From: Candidatus Faecalibacterium gallistercoris
GTDB lineage: Bacteria > Bacillota > Clostridia > Oscillospirales > Ruminococcaceae
Assembly: GCA_019116585.1 (NCBI GenBank)
Contig: DXBJ01000049.1
Location: forward strand, 1 to 64,000
Length of the DNA: 64,000 bases
Reading direction: 5' to 3'
Below are positions 1-7,960 of this stretch, one piece after another. The notes beneath the pieces are model-generated. The model ran no database searches, was not told where the DNA came from, and saw nothing but the letters and a program-made list of their open reading frames with translations. A program made the translations under genes and the position numbers. Position 1 is the first letter of the stretch, and the number at the start of each line of letters is the position of its first letter.

Positions 1-65
1 TGCAAAAGTTCACGGATCTTCTCTCGACGGGCATTTTCTTCCGGGGTGCGATTCCTTCTGCCCAT
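1..65 (-). CDS. IS256-family transposase, N-terminal fragment (runs off window)
   Basis: Only the first 21 codons are in the window, reading MGRRNRTPEENARREKIREL and on. This matches the start of clostridial IS256 (mutator-type) DDE transposases as I know them. The ATG at 65 has a clear AGGAGG box 9-10 bases upstream. The catalytic DDE residues lie outside the window, so it is not possible to say whether the element is active. Confidence 0.6.
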   Translation of the reverse strand, partial: MGRRNRTPEENARREKIRELL

Positions 66-138
66 GTGTAATAACCTCCTGTCTGCTGCTTCTATTCTAC
101 ACCTCTCAGCAGGTTTACACAAATTATGGGACGGTCTC
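1..138 (-). mobile_element. IS256-family insertion sequence, one end only
   Basis: This is the end of an insertion sequence whose body lies to the left of the window. Read on the minus strand, the outer end begins GAGACCGTCCC at 138, resembling IS256-type terminal repeats. An AGGAGG ribosome binding site and a transposase start follow inside. The base next to the end begins TAATAGAG, the candidate 8-bp target duplication. The element has landed inside an older IS5-type transposase remnant. The family call rests on the end sequence and the 21 visible transposase residues, so it is likely but not certain. Confidence 0.7.
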
Positions 139-140
139 TA

Positions 141-272
141 ATAGAGCGCTGTTTTTGTCGATTGAAAGACTTCAGGAGGATCGCTACCCGATATGATAAG
201 AGAGCGGATTCTTTTCAGGCTTTTCTTTTCCTTGCTGCTTCTGCTGTTATTTTCTCCATTTTGCACATATGA
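141..272 (+). pseudogene. IS5-family transposase, C-terminal remnant
   Basis: An open frame of 43 codons ending in TGA at 270-272 encodes the typical tail of an IS5-family transposase, with the run RLKDFRRIATRYDK near its start. The conserved R...RR.A.R.DK pattern lies near the C-terminus of these DDE enzymes. The 5' part is missing because the IS256-type element ends at 138. The AT-rich sequence just downstream (about 273-295) is probably the right end of this older IS. Nothing functional can remain. It explains why hsdM next door lacks its N-terminus. Confidence 0.7.
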
Positions 273-1515
273 ACTGACTTTTCGGATACACCCTAACAAC
301 ACCTTGTTCCCGACTTTGAAAAATCTGTCGGTGGATGCCGATACTCCCATCCGTAAGGCCGTTGTCCAGACTATGTTTGCCGAGGCCAACAACTACATGA
401 AGGACGGCGTCCTGCTGCGTCAGATCATCAATACGATTGGCGATCTCCAGCTGGACGATTATGCGGAAAGCCACGCCTTCGGCGAGATCTACGAGACTAT
501 TCTGAAAGAGCTGCAAAGCGCAGGTTCGGCCGGCGAATTCTATACACCCCGGGCCGTCACTGACTTTATGGCCCAGATGATCCGGCCCCAGGTAGGGGAG
601 CAGATGGCCGACTTTGCCTGCGGTACCGGAGGCTTTCTGACCAGCTGGCTGAAGGAACTACGCAAGCAGGTCAAGACCACCGAAGATGAAGCCGCCTTCA
701 GCAATTCCATCTACGGCATCGAGAAAAAGCAGTTCCCCTATATGCTCTGTATCACCAACCTGTTGCTGCACAACCTGGACAACCCCCGTGTCTACCACGA
801 CAACACTCTGCTGCATGACGTGCTGGACTATACCGCCGCCGACAGCTTTGATGTCATTCTGATGAATCCGCCCTACGGCGGCAGCGAGAAAGCGGACGTA
901 AAAAACCACTTTCCGTCCGATCTGGCCAGCAGCGAAACCGCTGACCTGTTCATGTCGGTCATTATGTACCGGCTCAAGCCCGGCGGGCGGGCCGCGGTAA
1001 TTCTGCCCGACGGCTTTTTGTTCGGCACTGACAACGCCAAATTGAACATCAAAAAGAAGCTGCTCAGTGAGTTCAACCTCCACACCATCGTTCGGATGCC
1101 GGGCAGCGTCTTTTCGCCCTATACCTCCATCACCACCAACATCCTTTTCTTTGACAACAACGGCCCCACCCAGTCCACCTGGTTCTATCGGTTGGATATG
1201 CCGGAAGGCTATAAGCATTTCAGCAAGACCAAGCCCATGAAGCTGGAGCACTTTGACCCCGTGGTAGAGTGGTGGGACAATCGTCAGGAGCTGACGGTGG
1301 ATGGCTTCGACAAGGCCAAACAGTTCACGGCCCGGCAGCTGGCAGAAGATCTGGGTTACAATCTGGATCAATGCGGCTATCCCCACGAGGAAGAAGAAAT
1401 CCTAGCCCCGCTGGACCTGATTCACCGCTATGAGGAGCAGCGGGCATCGCTGAACGCCGAGATTGACCGCGTTCTGGCTGAGATCACCGCCAAACTGGGA
1501 GGAAACGCCGAATGA
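193..1515 (+). CDS. hsdM: Type I restriction-modification DNA methyltransferase subunit HsdM, 5'-truncated
   Basis: N6-adenine methyltransferase subunit of a type I R-M system. The SAM-binding motif is seen as ADFACGTGGFL (residues about 138-148) and the catalytic NPPY at about 225-228. Homology appears to begin only at about nucleotide 290 (NTLFPTLKNLSVD). The first 30 or so residues from the nominal ATG at 193 are a leucine-rich stretch that overlaps the IS5-type remnant in another frame and is probably not native. The usual N-terminal HsdM helical domain (about 100-150 residues) is missing, so the product is probably non-functional or unexpressed. The stop overlaps the hsdS start by 4 nt, as in intact hsdMS operons. 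Confidence 0.85.
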   Translation: MIRERILFRLFFSLLLLLLFSPFCTYELTFRIHPNNTLFPTLKNLSVDADTPIRKAVVQTMFAEANNYMKDGVLLRQIINTIGDLQLDDYAESHAFGEIYETILKELQSAGSAGEFYTPRAVTDFMAQMIRPQVGEQMADFACGTGGFLTSWLKELRKQVKTTEDEAAFSNSIYGIEKKQFPYMLCITNLLLHNLDNPRVYHDNTLLHDVLDYTAADSFDVILMNPPYGGSEKADVKNHFPSDLASSETADLFMSVIMYRLKPGGRAAVILPDGFLFGTDNAKLNIKKKLLSEFNLHTIVRMPGSVFSPYTSITTNILFFDNNGPTQSTWFYRLDMPEGYKHFSKTKPMKLEHFDPVVEWWDNRQELTVDGFDKAKQFTARQLAEDLGYNLDQCGYPHEEEEILAPLDLIHRYEEQRASLNAEIDRVLAEITAKLGGNAE

Positions 1516-2642
1516 CCCCGCAGGAACTAAAAAACAGCATTTTGCAGCTTGCTATCCAGGGCAAACTGGTAGAACAGCGCCCGGAGGAGGGGACTGCCCA
1601 GGAGCTTTATGCCCAGATCCAGGCCGAGAAACAGCGGCTTATTAAAGAGGGGAAACTCAAAAAAGAAAAGCCCCTGCCCGAAATTACCGAGGACGAAAAG
1701 CCCTTTGAAATTCCTGAGGGGTGGATGTGGGTAAGACTTAATGATATCGTGGTAAAACCCATTAAGCGTGGAAAGTCGCCAACATACACATCAAGGAGTG
1801 ATATTCTGGTCTTTGCCCAGAAGTGCAATACAAAAGCGGGATACATTGACTTATCTCTGGCACAGTATCTTGATGAATCAAAACTGAACAAATATCCACC
1901 AGAAGAATTTATGAAAGATCATGATATTATCATAAATTCTACCGGAAATGGGACACTTGGCAGGGTGGGAATTTATCATAATAGTGACAATCCAAGAGGT
2001 CTGCAAGTAGTCCCAGATTCTCATGTGACTATAATACGAACTATTAACCTGCTTTCTTACAGTTTTGTATTTTATGTTCTAAAATACTATCAGCCGTATA
2101 TGGAAAAAATTGGCTCTGGCTCTACAAATCAGACCGAGTTAAGTGCAGGGGTTATAAAGGAGCTGCTTTTTCCTCTTCCACCGCTCGCCGAGCAAAAGCG
2201 CATTGTGGCCAAAATCGAAGAACTCCTGCCCCTGGTGGATCGCTATGAACAGGCATGGACAAAACTGGAAGACTTCAACCGCCGTTTCCCCGAAGATATG
2301 AAGAAGTCCATTCTCCAGCAGGCCATCCAGGGCAAGCTGGTGGAGCAGCGCCCGGAAGAAGGCACCGCCCAGGAACTTTACGCCCAGATTCAGGCCGAGA
2401 AACAGCGCTTGATCAAAGAAGGCAAGCTCAAAAAAGAAAAGCCCCTGCCTGAAATCGCTGAGGACGAGAAGCCCTTTGAGATTCCCGAGGGGTGGATGTG
2501 GTGTAGACTTGAAAGTATATCTTATCAAATTGGGGATATTGACCATAAAATGCCTACAGCAGCAGGTAGTGATGGCATTCCTTACATATCCCCAATGGAC
2601 TTTACCAGAAATGGAATCGATTATGATAATGCTAAAAAATAA
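1512..2642 (+). CDS. hsdS: Type I restriction specificity subunit HsdS, ORF ended early by a frameshift
   Basis: Target-recognition subunit of the type I system. The 376 residues hold conserved repeat 1 (about 7-76), target-recognition domain 1 (to about 220, ending in the FPLPPLAEQKRIV motif), a central conserved repeat, a second near-identical copy of repeat 1 (264-333), and the first part of recognition domain 2. The frame stops at 2640-2642 just after an A6 run; one extra A would restore the frame into the sequence at 2639-3007. As read, the protein has one full recognition domain. Half-length HsdS proteins can sometimes dimerise, so activity is not excluded. Confidence 0.85.
   Translation: MTPQELKNSILQLAIQGKLVEQRPEEGTAQELYAQIQAEKQRLIKEGKLKKEKPLPEITEDEKPFEIPEGWMWVRLNDIVVKPIKRGKSPTYTSRSDILVFAQKCNTKAGYIDLSLAQYLDESKLNKYPPEEFMKDHDIIINSTGNGTLGRVGIYHNSDNPRGLQVVPDSHVTIIRTINLLSYSFVFYVLKYYQPYMEKIGSGSTNQTELSAGVIKELLFPLPPLAEQKRIVAKIEELLPLVDRYEQAWTKLEDFNRRFPEDMKKSILQQAIQGKLVEQRPEEGTAQELYAQIQAEKQRLIKEGKLKKEKPLPEIAEDEKPFEIPEGWMWCRLESISYQIGDIDHKMPTAAGSDGIPYISPMDFTRNGIDYDNAKK
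1530..1739 (+). repeat. Direct repeat copy 1 inside hsdS
   Basis: This 210-bp block encodes the helical conserved region starting KNSILQ and ending EGWMWVRL. A second copy lies at 2301-2510. The two are near-identical in protein and largely identical in DNA. HsdS proteins carry such repeats between recognition domains, but this level of DNA identity would also allow recombination that deletes or swaps a recognition domain. Confidence 0.8.
2301..2510 (+). repeat. Direct repeat copy 2 inside hsdS
   Basis: Second copy of the 210-bp block at 1530-1739. It encodes KKSILQ to EGWMWCRL and differs from copy 1 at only a few residues, with silent third-position changes in the DNA. Confidence 0.8.
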
Positions 2643-3007
2643 GCGAGGCAGACTATTTGCAGTTGAGTAAAAAATGTTCACCTAATAGGGGAGACATTAT
2701 TTTTCCGCGGTATGGAACAATAGGAGTTGTTCGTATGATAGATACCGACAGAAGACTTCTTGTGTCATATTCTTGCTGTGTTATAAAGCCGCTTGCACAA
2801 TATATTGACACATGGTATATGTATTACGTTTTAAAAAGTAAACTTATAAAAGACGAAATTAATCGCTATGTCAATAAAACGACTCAACCTAATGTCGGCT
2901 TGAAATCAATAAAAAATTTTCTATTTCCTCTCCCTCCTCTTGCTGAACAAAAGCGCGTTGTGGCCCGGTTAGAGGAACTGCTGCCGCTGTGTGAGAGATT
3001 GAAATGA
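2639..3007 (+). pseudogene. hsdS: HsdS second recognition domain, displaced into another frame
   Basis: This frame continues the second recognition domain of hsdS: ISEADYLQLSKK joins directly to the NAKK that ends the upstream frame. It then runs through DIIFPRYGTIG to a terminal FPLPPLAEQKRVV conserved repeat. The 122 or so residues lack a sensible start codon of their own; the first start-like codon is a TTG at 2657 without a good ribosome binding site. The simplest reading is a single-base loss in the A-tract at 2634-2639. Slippage in the tract, sequencing error and true decay cannot be told apart here. Confidence 0.75.
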
Positions 3008-3024
3008 GAAAAAGGTGATGTAAA

Positions 3025-3825
3025 ATGGAAGAAGATAAGAAAACAACCGTGTCTATTATTCCAGATATTATTACACCCGCATCAAATGCTCTCCAGGCCA
3101 ATGTGCCAGAAACGATGAAACAAGCTGATGGTGCACTTTCAAGTATCGTTGGATTGTTTAATAATGTTGTTTTATACCCTGTGAAAAAAGCAAATATAAC
3201 ATTTAAATATAAATTAGAAGCATTTGAAGATGACTTAAAACAGAAAATGAAGAGTGTTCCGAAAGAAAATATACAACCTCCATCAACGATGATTGCTGGA
3301 CCCACGCTTGAAGCTCTGCGATACGCTTACGATGAAAAAGAACTCAGAGAAATGTACGAAAACCTGTTAGCATCAGCAATGGATAATAGAAAGTCACCAA
3401 AAGCTCATCCTGCATTTGTTGATGCAATCAAGCAAATGAGCCCCTTAGATGCTGAAGTCCTTAATAAGTTGGTTGATTTACGCCAAGTGAAATGTGCAAC
3501 TATAACGTTTAATATTAAAGGAACGACCCAAATATATTCCAATGGTATGCCAAATTATTTTGTCGAAGAATTGTACGGTCTAGCTGATCCGTTCTTGCTA
3601 TCAGCATCGTTAGAAAATTTAAATAGACTGGCACTAATTGAAATAACAAATTATGGGTTGAATGGCGTGGACTATCAACCGTTACTAAAGCATAAATACG
3701 TTAAAGAGAGGGAGGAACTATTTAAAAAAGCTGTAGAAAAAGACTTCGAGCTCAAACTTGCTGAGCGTGCAGTTCAGATTACAAACTATGGAGAACAATT
3801 TGCAGAAGTCTGTCTTGGAAAGTAA
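3025..3825 (+). CDS. Abi-alpha (DUF4393) family protein, putative abortive-infection factor
   Basis: A 266-residue soluble protein that I recognise as the DUF4393/Abi-alpha family. Recognisable features are the central segment with LREMYENLLASAMD and the following HPAFVDAIKQMSPLDAEVL. Members are found in defence contexts; the mechanism is not established. The gene is clearly AT-rich compared with the rest of the window, which fits recent transfer. It starts 17 nt after the broken hsdS, in the slot where hsdR would often be found, and is followed by a strong two-way terminator. No signal peptide or membrane segment is evident. Confidence 0.7.
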   Translation: MEEDKKTTVSIIPDIITPASNALQANVPETMKQADGALSSIVGLFNNVVLYPVKKANITFKYKLEAFEDDLKQKMKSVPKENIQPPSTMIAGPTLEALRYAYDEKELREMYENLLASAMDNRKSPKAHPAFVDAIKQMSPLDAEVLNKLVDLRQVKCATITFNIKGTTQIYSNGMPNYFVEELYGLADPFLLSASLENLNRLALIEITNYGLNGVDYQPLLKHKYVKEREELFKKAVEKDFELKLAERAVQITNYGEQFAEVCLGK

Positions 3826-3833
3826 AATATAAC

Positions 3834-3880
3834 AAAAATCTCCATCAGAATATCCGTACGGAATTCTGATGGAGATTTTT
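3834..3880. terminator. Bidirectional intrinsic terminator between Abi-alpha gene and rlmD
   Basis: A perfect 18-bp stem (3834-3851 with 3863-3880) carries five A on the left and five T on the right, so it can end transcription from both converging genes. The loop itself contains the palindrome TCCGTACGGA. Confidence 0.85.
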
Positions 3881-3887
3881 GCATATA

Positions 3888-5531
3888 TCAGATCATCTGA
3901 AAATGCTTCAGCGCCTCTCGAATAGCCTTTTCCTTTTCGGGTGGGCACTGGGGCTGCTTGGCGTTCTCCGACTTGGACTTGTTGTAGCACTCCCGCTCGA
4001 TGATCCCACATTTCTGCTTGACTTGGGCAATGTACAGGGGAGTGACATTCAGGCCAGTCTGCTCCTTAACGTAGTTTTTGATGGCCTGGTAGGTGGCCTT
4101 GGTTTCCGTCGGAGTAGTGTCCAGATTATCCAGCTCGATGCTGAACTCGATATGATCGTCCGGGTTTCGTTGGGAAAGTAAAACTACCGTCTCAACATGC
4201 CCCGTCCTCGGGAACATATCCACCGGCTGCACTTTTTCCACGCGGTAGCCTTCGCGGGCCAGGCGGGCGGCGTCGCGGGCGGCGGTGGAGGGGTTGCAGC
4301 TGACGTAGACCAGGCGGCGGGGGGACATCTCGAGTATTGCGGCCAGGGTGGCCTCGTCGCAGCCCTTGCGGGGCGGGTCCACGATGACGATGTCGGGGGC
4401 CAGGCCCCCGGCGGCCAGGCGGCGGGCGGCCTCGCCGGCGTCGGCGCAGAAAAAGCGGCTCTTGGCCGCAATGGCGTCGCCCATCCGGGCCGCGTTGGCT
4501 TTGGCGCTCTCGATGGCCTCGGGGACCACTTCGACGCCCACCAGGGCGCGGCAGCGCCCGGCCATGGACAGACCGATGGTGCCCATCCCGCAGTAGAGGT
4601 CCAGCAGCAGGTCGTCGGGGGAAGGGTCGGCGTAGGCGGCGGCCACGCCGTAAAGCTGTTCGGCGCCGGGGGTGTTGACCTGGTAGAACGAAAAGGGGCC
4701 CAGCCGCACCGGCACCCCGCAGAGGGTGTCCTCGATAAAGCCGGGGCCGTACAGGACCCGGTTTTCCCGGCCGAGGATGACGTTGGTCTTGTCGGGGTTG
4801 ACGTTGAGGAGGACGGTGCGGATGTCGCGGAAGCGGGCGCACAGGGCGGCGGTCAGCTCGGCGGCATGGGGCAGGCGGGGACGGGTGCAGACCAGGCATA
4901 CCATGATCTGGCCGCTGTGGGCTCCCCGGCGCAGAAAGATGTGGCGCACCAGCCCGGCGCCGCTGGCCTCGTCGTAGGGCTGGATGCCGTACTGGTCAAA
5001 CAGCCCGCACAGGGCGCTGCCGATCTCGTTCAGGATGGCGGGCTGCAGTTTGCAGTCGGCACAGGGGACGATCCGGTGGCTGCGTCCGGCATAAAAGCCG
5101 ATGCAGGGCCGCCCGGCTTTGTCCAGGCCCACAGGGTACTGCACCTTGTTGCGGTAGCGGTCCACTTCGGGGGAGGGGAGGATCGGCTCTACCGGGACGT
5201 CCAGCCCCCCGATGCGGCGGAAGGCGTCGGCCACCGCAGCCTGTTTTGCCTGCAGCTCGGCCTCGTAGCGCAGATGCCGCAGGCTGCACCCCCCGCAGGG
5301 CCCCGCCACCGGGCAGTCGGCGGGGATGCGGTCGGGGGAGGCCGTCTCCACCGCCTCCACGATGCCGAAGGCATACCGCTTGCAGTCCTTGACGATACGG
5401 GCGCGGATCACGTCGCCGGGGGCCGTCCCCGGCACAAAGACCGCTTCGCCCTCCCAGTGGCCGACGCCGCTGCCGTCGCCGGACAGGCGCTCGATGGACA
5501 GTGTGATGATCTGGTTCTTCTGTAAAGGCAT
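3888..5531 (-). CDS. rlmD: 23S rRNA (uracil-C5)-methyltransferase, RlmD/RlmCD family, with C-terminal extension
   Basis: SAM-dependent enzyme that makes 5-methyluridine in 23S rRNA. The 547-residue protein has an N-terminal TRAM domain (IITLSIERLSGDGSG), the iron-sulfur cysteines (CGGC, then CADC), SAM motif LLLDLYCGMGTIGL, DPPRKGC and the catalytic VSCNPSTAARD. The start is the ATG at 5531 behind GGAGGAACC; an upstream in-frame ATG overlaps the AraC gene. The core ends at GHVETVVLL. A further 90 or so residues follow, with NPDDHIEF, QVKQKCGIIERE and EALKHFQMI, encoded by much less GC-rich DNA. That extension is known from some Firmicutes relatives and here marks an integration junction (inference). 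Confidence 0.9.
   Translation of the reverse strand: MPLQKNQIITLSIERLSGDGSGVGHWEGEAVFVPGTAPGDVIRARIVKDCKRYAFGIVEAVETASPDRIPADCPVAGPCGGCSLRHLRYEAELQAKQAAVADAFRRIGGLDVPVEPILPSPEVDRYRNKVQYPVGLDKAGRPCIGFYAGRSHRIVPCADCKLQPAILNEIGSALCGLFDQYGIQPYDEASGAGLVRHIFLRRGAHSGQIMVCLVCTRPRLPHAAELTAALCARFRDIRTVLLNVNPDKTNVILGRENRVLYGPGFIEDTLCGVPVRLGPFSFYQVNTPGAEQLYGVAAAYADPSPDDLLLDLYCGMGTIGLSMAGRCRALVGVEVVPEAIESAKANAARMGDAIAAKSRFFCADAGEAARRLAAGGLAPDIVIVDPPRKGCDEATLAAILEMSPRRLVYVSCNPSTAARDAARLAREGYRVEKVQPVDMFPRTGHVETVVLLSQRNPDDHIEFSIELDNLDTTPTETKATYQAIKNYVKEQTGLNVTPLYIAQVKQKCGIIERECYNKSKSENAKQPQCPPEKEKAIREALKHFQMI
4172..4202 (-). other. Putative integration junction (att-like) at the HVET codons of rlmD
   Basis: On the minus strand the segment reads GGGCATGTTGAGACGGTAG, encoding GHVETVV. 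Sequence on the rlmD-core side is very GC-rich with G/C third positions. On the island side codon use shifts abruptly (TTTTACTTTCC). The rumA/rlmD 3' end at the HVE(C/T) codons is an established integration site of some Gram-positive integrative elements. The matching second copy would lie left of the window, and no integrase is visible. Confidence 0.45.
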
Positions 5532-5547
5532 GGTTCCTCCTTGGGGA

Positions 5548-6408
5548 TCACGGGGTGTCGGGGGTGTCGGGGGCGGCGGCCTGCTGGGAGGCGATGTATT
5601 TGCTGGGCGGCACCCCTTTGGCGCGCTTAAAGACGCGGGAAAAATAAAACTGGTCAAAAAAGCCCACCGAGATCGCCACTTCGGCGATGGAAAGGGTGCC
5701 GCCCTGCAGCAGTTTGCAGGCTTCGTTGATCCGGTATTCGGTCAGGTAGTCGATGGGGCTTTTGCCCACGTTGCTCATAAAGACGCGGTAGAGATGGCTG
5801 CGGGACACGCCCACGCTTTTTGCCACGTCGTCGATGGAAATGTCATGGGAATAGTTGAACTGGATGTATTTGATGGCGTTCAGGACGTACTGGCTGGAAG
5901 AACTGGTGTTGTGGAGGCGGCGTTCGCCGGTCTCCTCCATGAGGGCGGCGATGAAGAGGTACAAGTAGCCTACCATGGCCGTCTCGTCCTGGACCCGCAG
6001 GCCCCGGGCCCGGTAGATGTTTTCCATGGCCTTGAACATTTCTTCCGGGCGCTGGGTATGGTGGACCGGCTGCTCTTCCGAGAAGGGCAGGAGGGACGCC
6101 AGCCGGTGGGCGCTGATCCCGTTGAAGCCCACCCAGCAGTATTCCCAGGGCTGCTGGGTGTCGGCGGCGTAGGTGTTCAGCTGGTTGGGCTGGACAAAAA
6201 AGAGGTCGCCGGGGGCCAGCTCCCAGGTACGGCCGCCGGTCTGGAAGGTGCCCTTGCCGGCCAGGATCAGGTGGATCAGGTAATGGTCCCGGATGCCGGG
6301 GCCCCAGGTGTGGCCGGGGGCGCAGCGCTCCAGCCCGCAGTTAAAGACGGACAAGTCCACGTTGTTGGTGTAATTTTGTTTGAACGACTGTTTATAAACC
6401 TCCGGCAT
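5548..6408 (-). CDS. AraC-family transcriptional regulator
   Basis: A 286-residue sugar-responsive type regulator. The N-terminal half is a cupin-like sensor (HLILAGKGTFQTGG, APGDLFFVQPNQL). The C-terminal half has two helix-turn-helix motifs (ISIDDVAKSVGVSRSHLYRVF and IAEVAISVGFFDQFYFSRVFK). The ATG at 6408 is preceded by AGGAGGCCCC. The gene is divergent from galactokinase with a 217-bp shared control region, so regulation of galactose or galactoside use is likely (inference). It ends 16 nt before rlmD on the same strand, so the two may be co-transcribed. Confidence 0.88.
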   Translation of the reverse strand: MPEVYKQSFKQNYTNNVDLSVFNCGLERCAPGHTWGPGIRDHYLIHLILAGKGTFQTGGRTWELAPGDLFFVQPNQLNTYAADTQQPWEYCWVGFNGISAHRLASLLPFSEEQPVHHTQRPEEMFKAMENIYRARGLRVQDETAMVGYLYLFIAALMEETGERRLHNTSSSSQYVLNAIKYIQFNYSHDISIDDVAKSVGVSRSHLYRVFMSNVGKSPIDYLTEYRINEACKLLQGGTLSIAEVAISVGFFDQFYFSRVFKRAKGVPPSKYIASQQAAAPDTPDTP

Positions 6409-6457
6409 AGGGGCCTCCTTTTCAGGCAGAATGGTCGGGCGCGTGGAAAACATCTCC

Positions 6458-6487
6458 AGTATACCATATCCGGCGGCGCAAATTCAA
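6458..6487 (-). promoter_or_regulatory. SigA-type promoter for the AraC gene
   Basis: Read on the minus strand: -35 TTGAAT, an 18-bp spacer and -10 TATACT, with a TGG just upstream of the -10 box. It sits about 50 bp before the AraC start. Confidence 0.6.
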
Positions 6488-6548
6488 CAAAAGTACATCT
6501 GAATCTTTGTCCCGGACGCCGAAAATCCGCTTTTGCCGTCAAAGAAAA

Positions 6549-6577
6549 TTGCAAAAAGTCCGCACTTGGGCTACAAT
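6549..6577 (+). promoter_or_regulatory. SigA-type promoter for galK
   Basis: TTGCAA, exactly 17 bp, TACAAT. The start codon of galK follows 49 bp after the -10 box. The AraC regulator probably binds near here, but no clear direct-repeat operator was picked out. Confidence 0.65.
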
Positions 6578-6625
6578 AAAAGCAGAAAGCACAACACAGC
6601 GGACACGGAAAGCAGGTGGCACCAT

Positions 6626-7924
6626 ATGGCGACAAGCGCGCAGCGGCGGCAGGAGATCACGGCAGGCGTCTGGGACGGCGTGCTGCAAAAGTTGTACGGC
6701 TCATCCGAAGAGACGCTGGCCCGCCAGCGGGCGCGCTGGTGCGCGGCGCTGGATGGGTTCGAGCTGTACTTCGGGCCGGGGCGGCAGGTGCGGATCTACA
6801 CCGCCCCCGGCCGGGCCGAGCTGGGGGGCAACCACACCGACCACCAGCACGGCTACGGCCTGGCGGCGGCGGTGGGGCTGGACCTGGTGGCGGTGGCCGC
6901 CCAAAACGACGACCATTACATACGGGTCAAGTCCTGGGGCTTCAACAAGCTGGACGTGGTGGACCTGGACAAGGCCGACCTGCAGAGCGGGGAGTTCACC
7001 CACTCGGCCAGCCTGATCCGGGGCCTGGCCGAAGGGTTCCGCTCAGCGGGCCGGGAAGTGGGCGGCTACGACGCCTACACCACCAGCGATGTGCTGCGGG
7101 GCTCGGGGCTGTCCAGCTCGGCGGCCTTTGAGATGGGGATGGGCGCCATCATGAACGGCGAGTTCGGCTGCGGCCTGACGGCGGCCCAGGTAGCCCGTCT
7201 GGGCCAGTACGCCGAGAACATCTATTTCGGCAAGCCCAGCGGCATGCTGGACCAGCTGGCCAGCGCCCTGGGCGGGGTGATCTTTGCCGACTTCGAGGAC
7301 CCCGAGACCCCGCGGGTGGAAAAGATCCACGCCGAAGGGCTGCTGCCGGCGGGGATGAGCCTGTGCGTCACCGACACCCGGGGCAGCCACAGCGAACTGA
7401 CCGCCGAGTTTGCCGCCATCCGCAGCGAGATGGAGGCGGTGGCCGCCTGCTTTGACGGCTGCAAAGTGCTGGGCCAGGTGCGGGAGGCCGACTTCTGGGC
7501 CCGCCTGCCCGCCCTGCGGGCCCAGTGCGGGGACCGCGCCTGCCTGCGGGCGGCCCACTTTTTCCGGGAAAACGCCCGCACCCTGGCCGAAGACCGCGCC
7601 CTGCGGGCGGGCCGCTTCGATGCGTTCCTGGCACTGGTGCGGGAGAGCGGCCACGATTCCTTCACCCTCTGCCAGAACGTTTACAGCGGCGCCGACCCCG
7701 CCCACCAGGACCTTTCGGTGGCGCTGGCCCTCAGCCAGCATATCCTGGAGGGCAGCGGCGGGGCCTGGCGGATGCAGGGGGGCGGCTTCGCCGGCACGAT
7801 CCAGGCCTTTGTCCCGGCGGCCTGTTTGGGGCGCTACCGGGCGGCCATGGACGGCGTCTTTGGGCCCGGCAGCTGCCATGTCCTCGCCCTGCGGGAGCAG
7901 GGGGCAGGGCTGGCCATCGGATGA
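6626..7924 (+). CDS. galK: Galactokinase
   Basis: Phosphorylates galactose to galactose-1-phosphate, the first committed Leloir step, in the cytosol. The 432-residue GHMP kinase has the galactokinase signature PGRAELGGNHTDHQHG near residue 70, the ATP-binding LRGSGLSSSAAFEMG (about 158-172) and the C-terminal GGGFAGTIQAF. The ATG at 6626 is chosen by homology of the N-terminus; the upstream GCAGGTGGCACCAT gives only a modest ribosome binding site. No galT or galE is in the window, but galU lies 2 kb downstream on the other strand. Its length is slightly above the 390 typical of E. coli GalK, as in other Clostridia. Confidence 0.88.
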   Translation: MATSAQRRQEITAGVWDGVLQKLYGSSEETLARQRARWCAALDGFELYFGPGRQVRIYTAPGRAELGGNHTDHQHGYGLAAAVGLDLVAVAAQNDDHYIRVKSWGFNKLDVVDLDKADLQSGEFTHSASLIRGLAEGFRSAGREVGGYDAYTTSDVLRGSGLSSSAAFEMGMGAIMNGEFGCGLTAAQVARLGQYAENIYFGKPSGMLDQLASALGGVIFADFEDPETPRVEKIHAEGLLPAGMSLCVTDTRGSHSELTAEFAAIRSEMEAVAACFDGCKVLGQVREADFWARLPALRAQCGDRACLRAAHFFRENARTLAEDRALRAGRFDAFLALVRESGHDSFTLCQNVYSGADPAHQDLSVALALSQHILEGSGGAWRMQGGGFAGTIQAFVPAACLGRYRAAMDGVFGPGSCHVLALREQGAGLAIG

Positions 7925-7960
7925 GATGGACTTGGAGCAGATTTTAAAAAGGAAAGTTAC

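Noticed and set aside
193..270. A leucine-rich N-terminal signal or membrane segment on HsdM
   Set aside because: The stretch is the IS5-type transposase tail read in another frame. Methyltransferase homology starts only at about 290.
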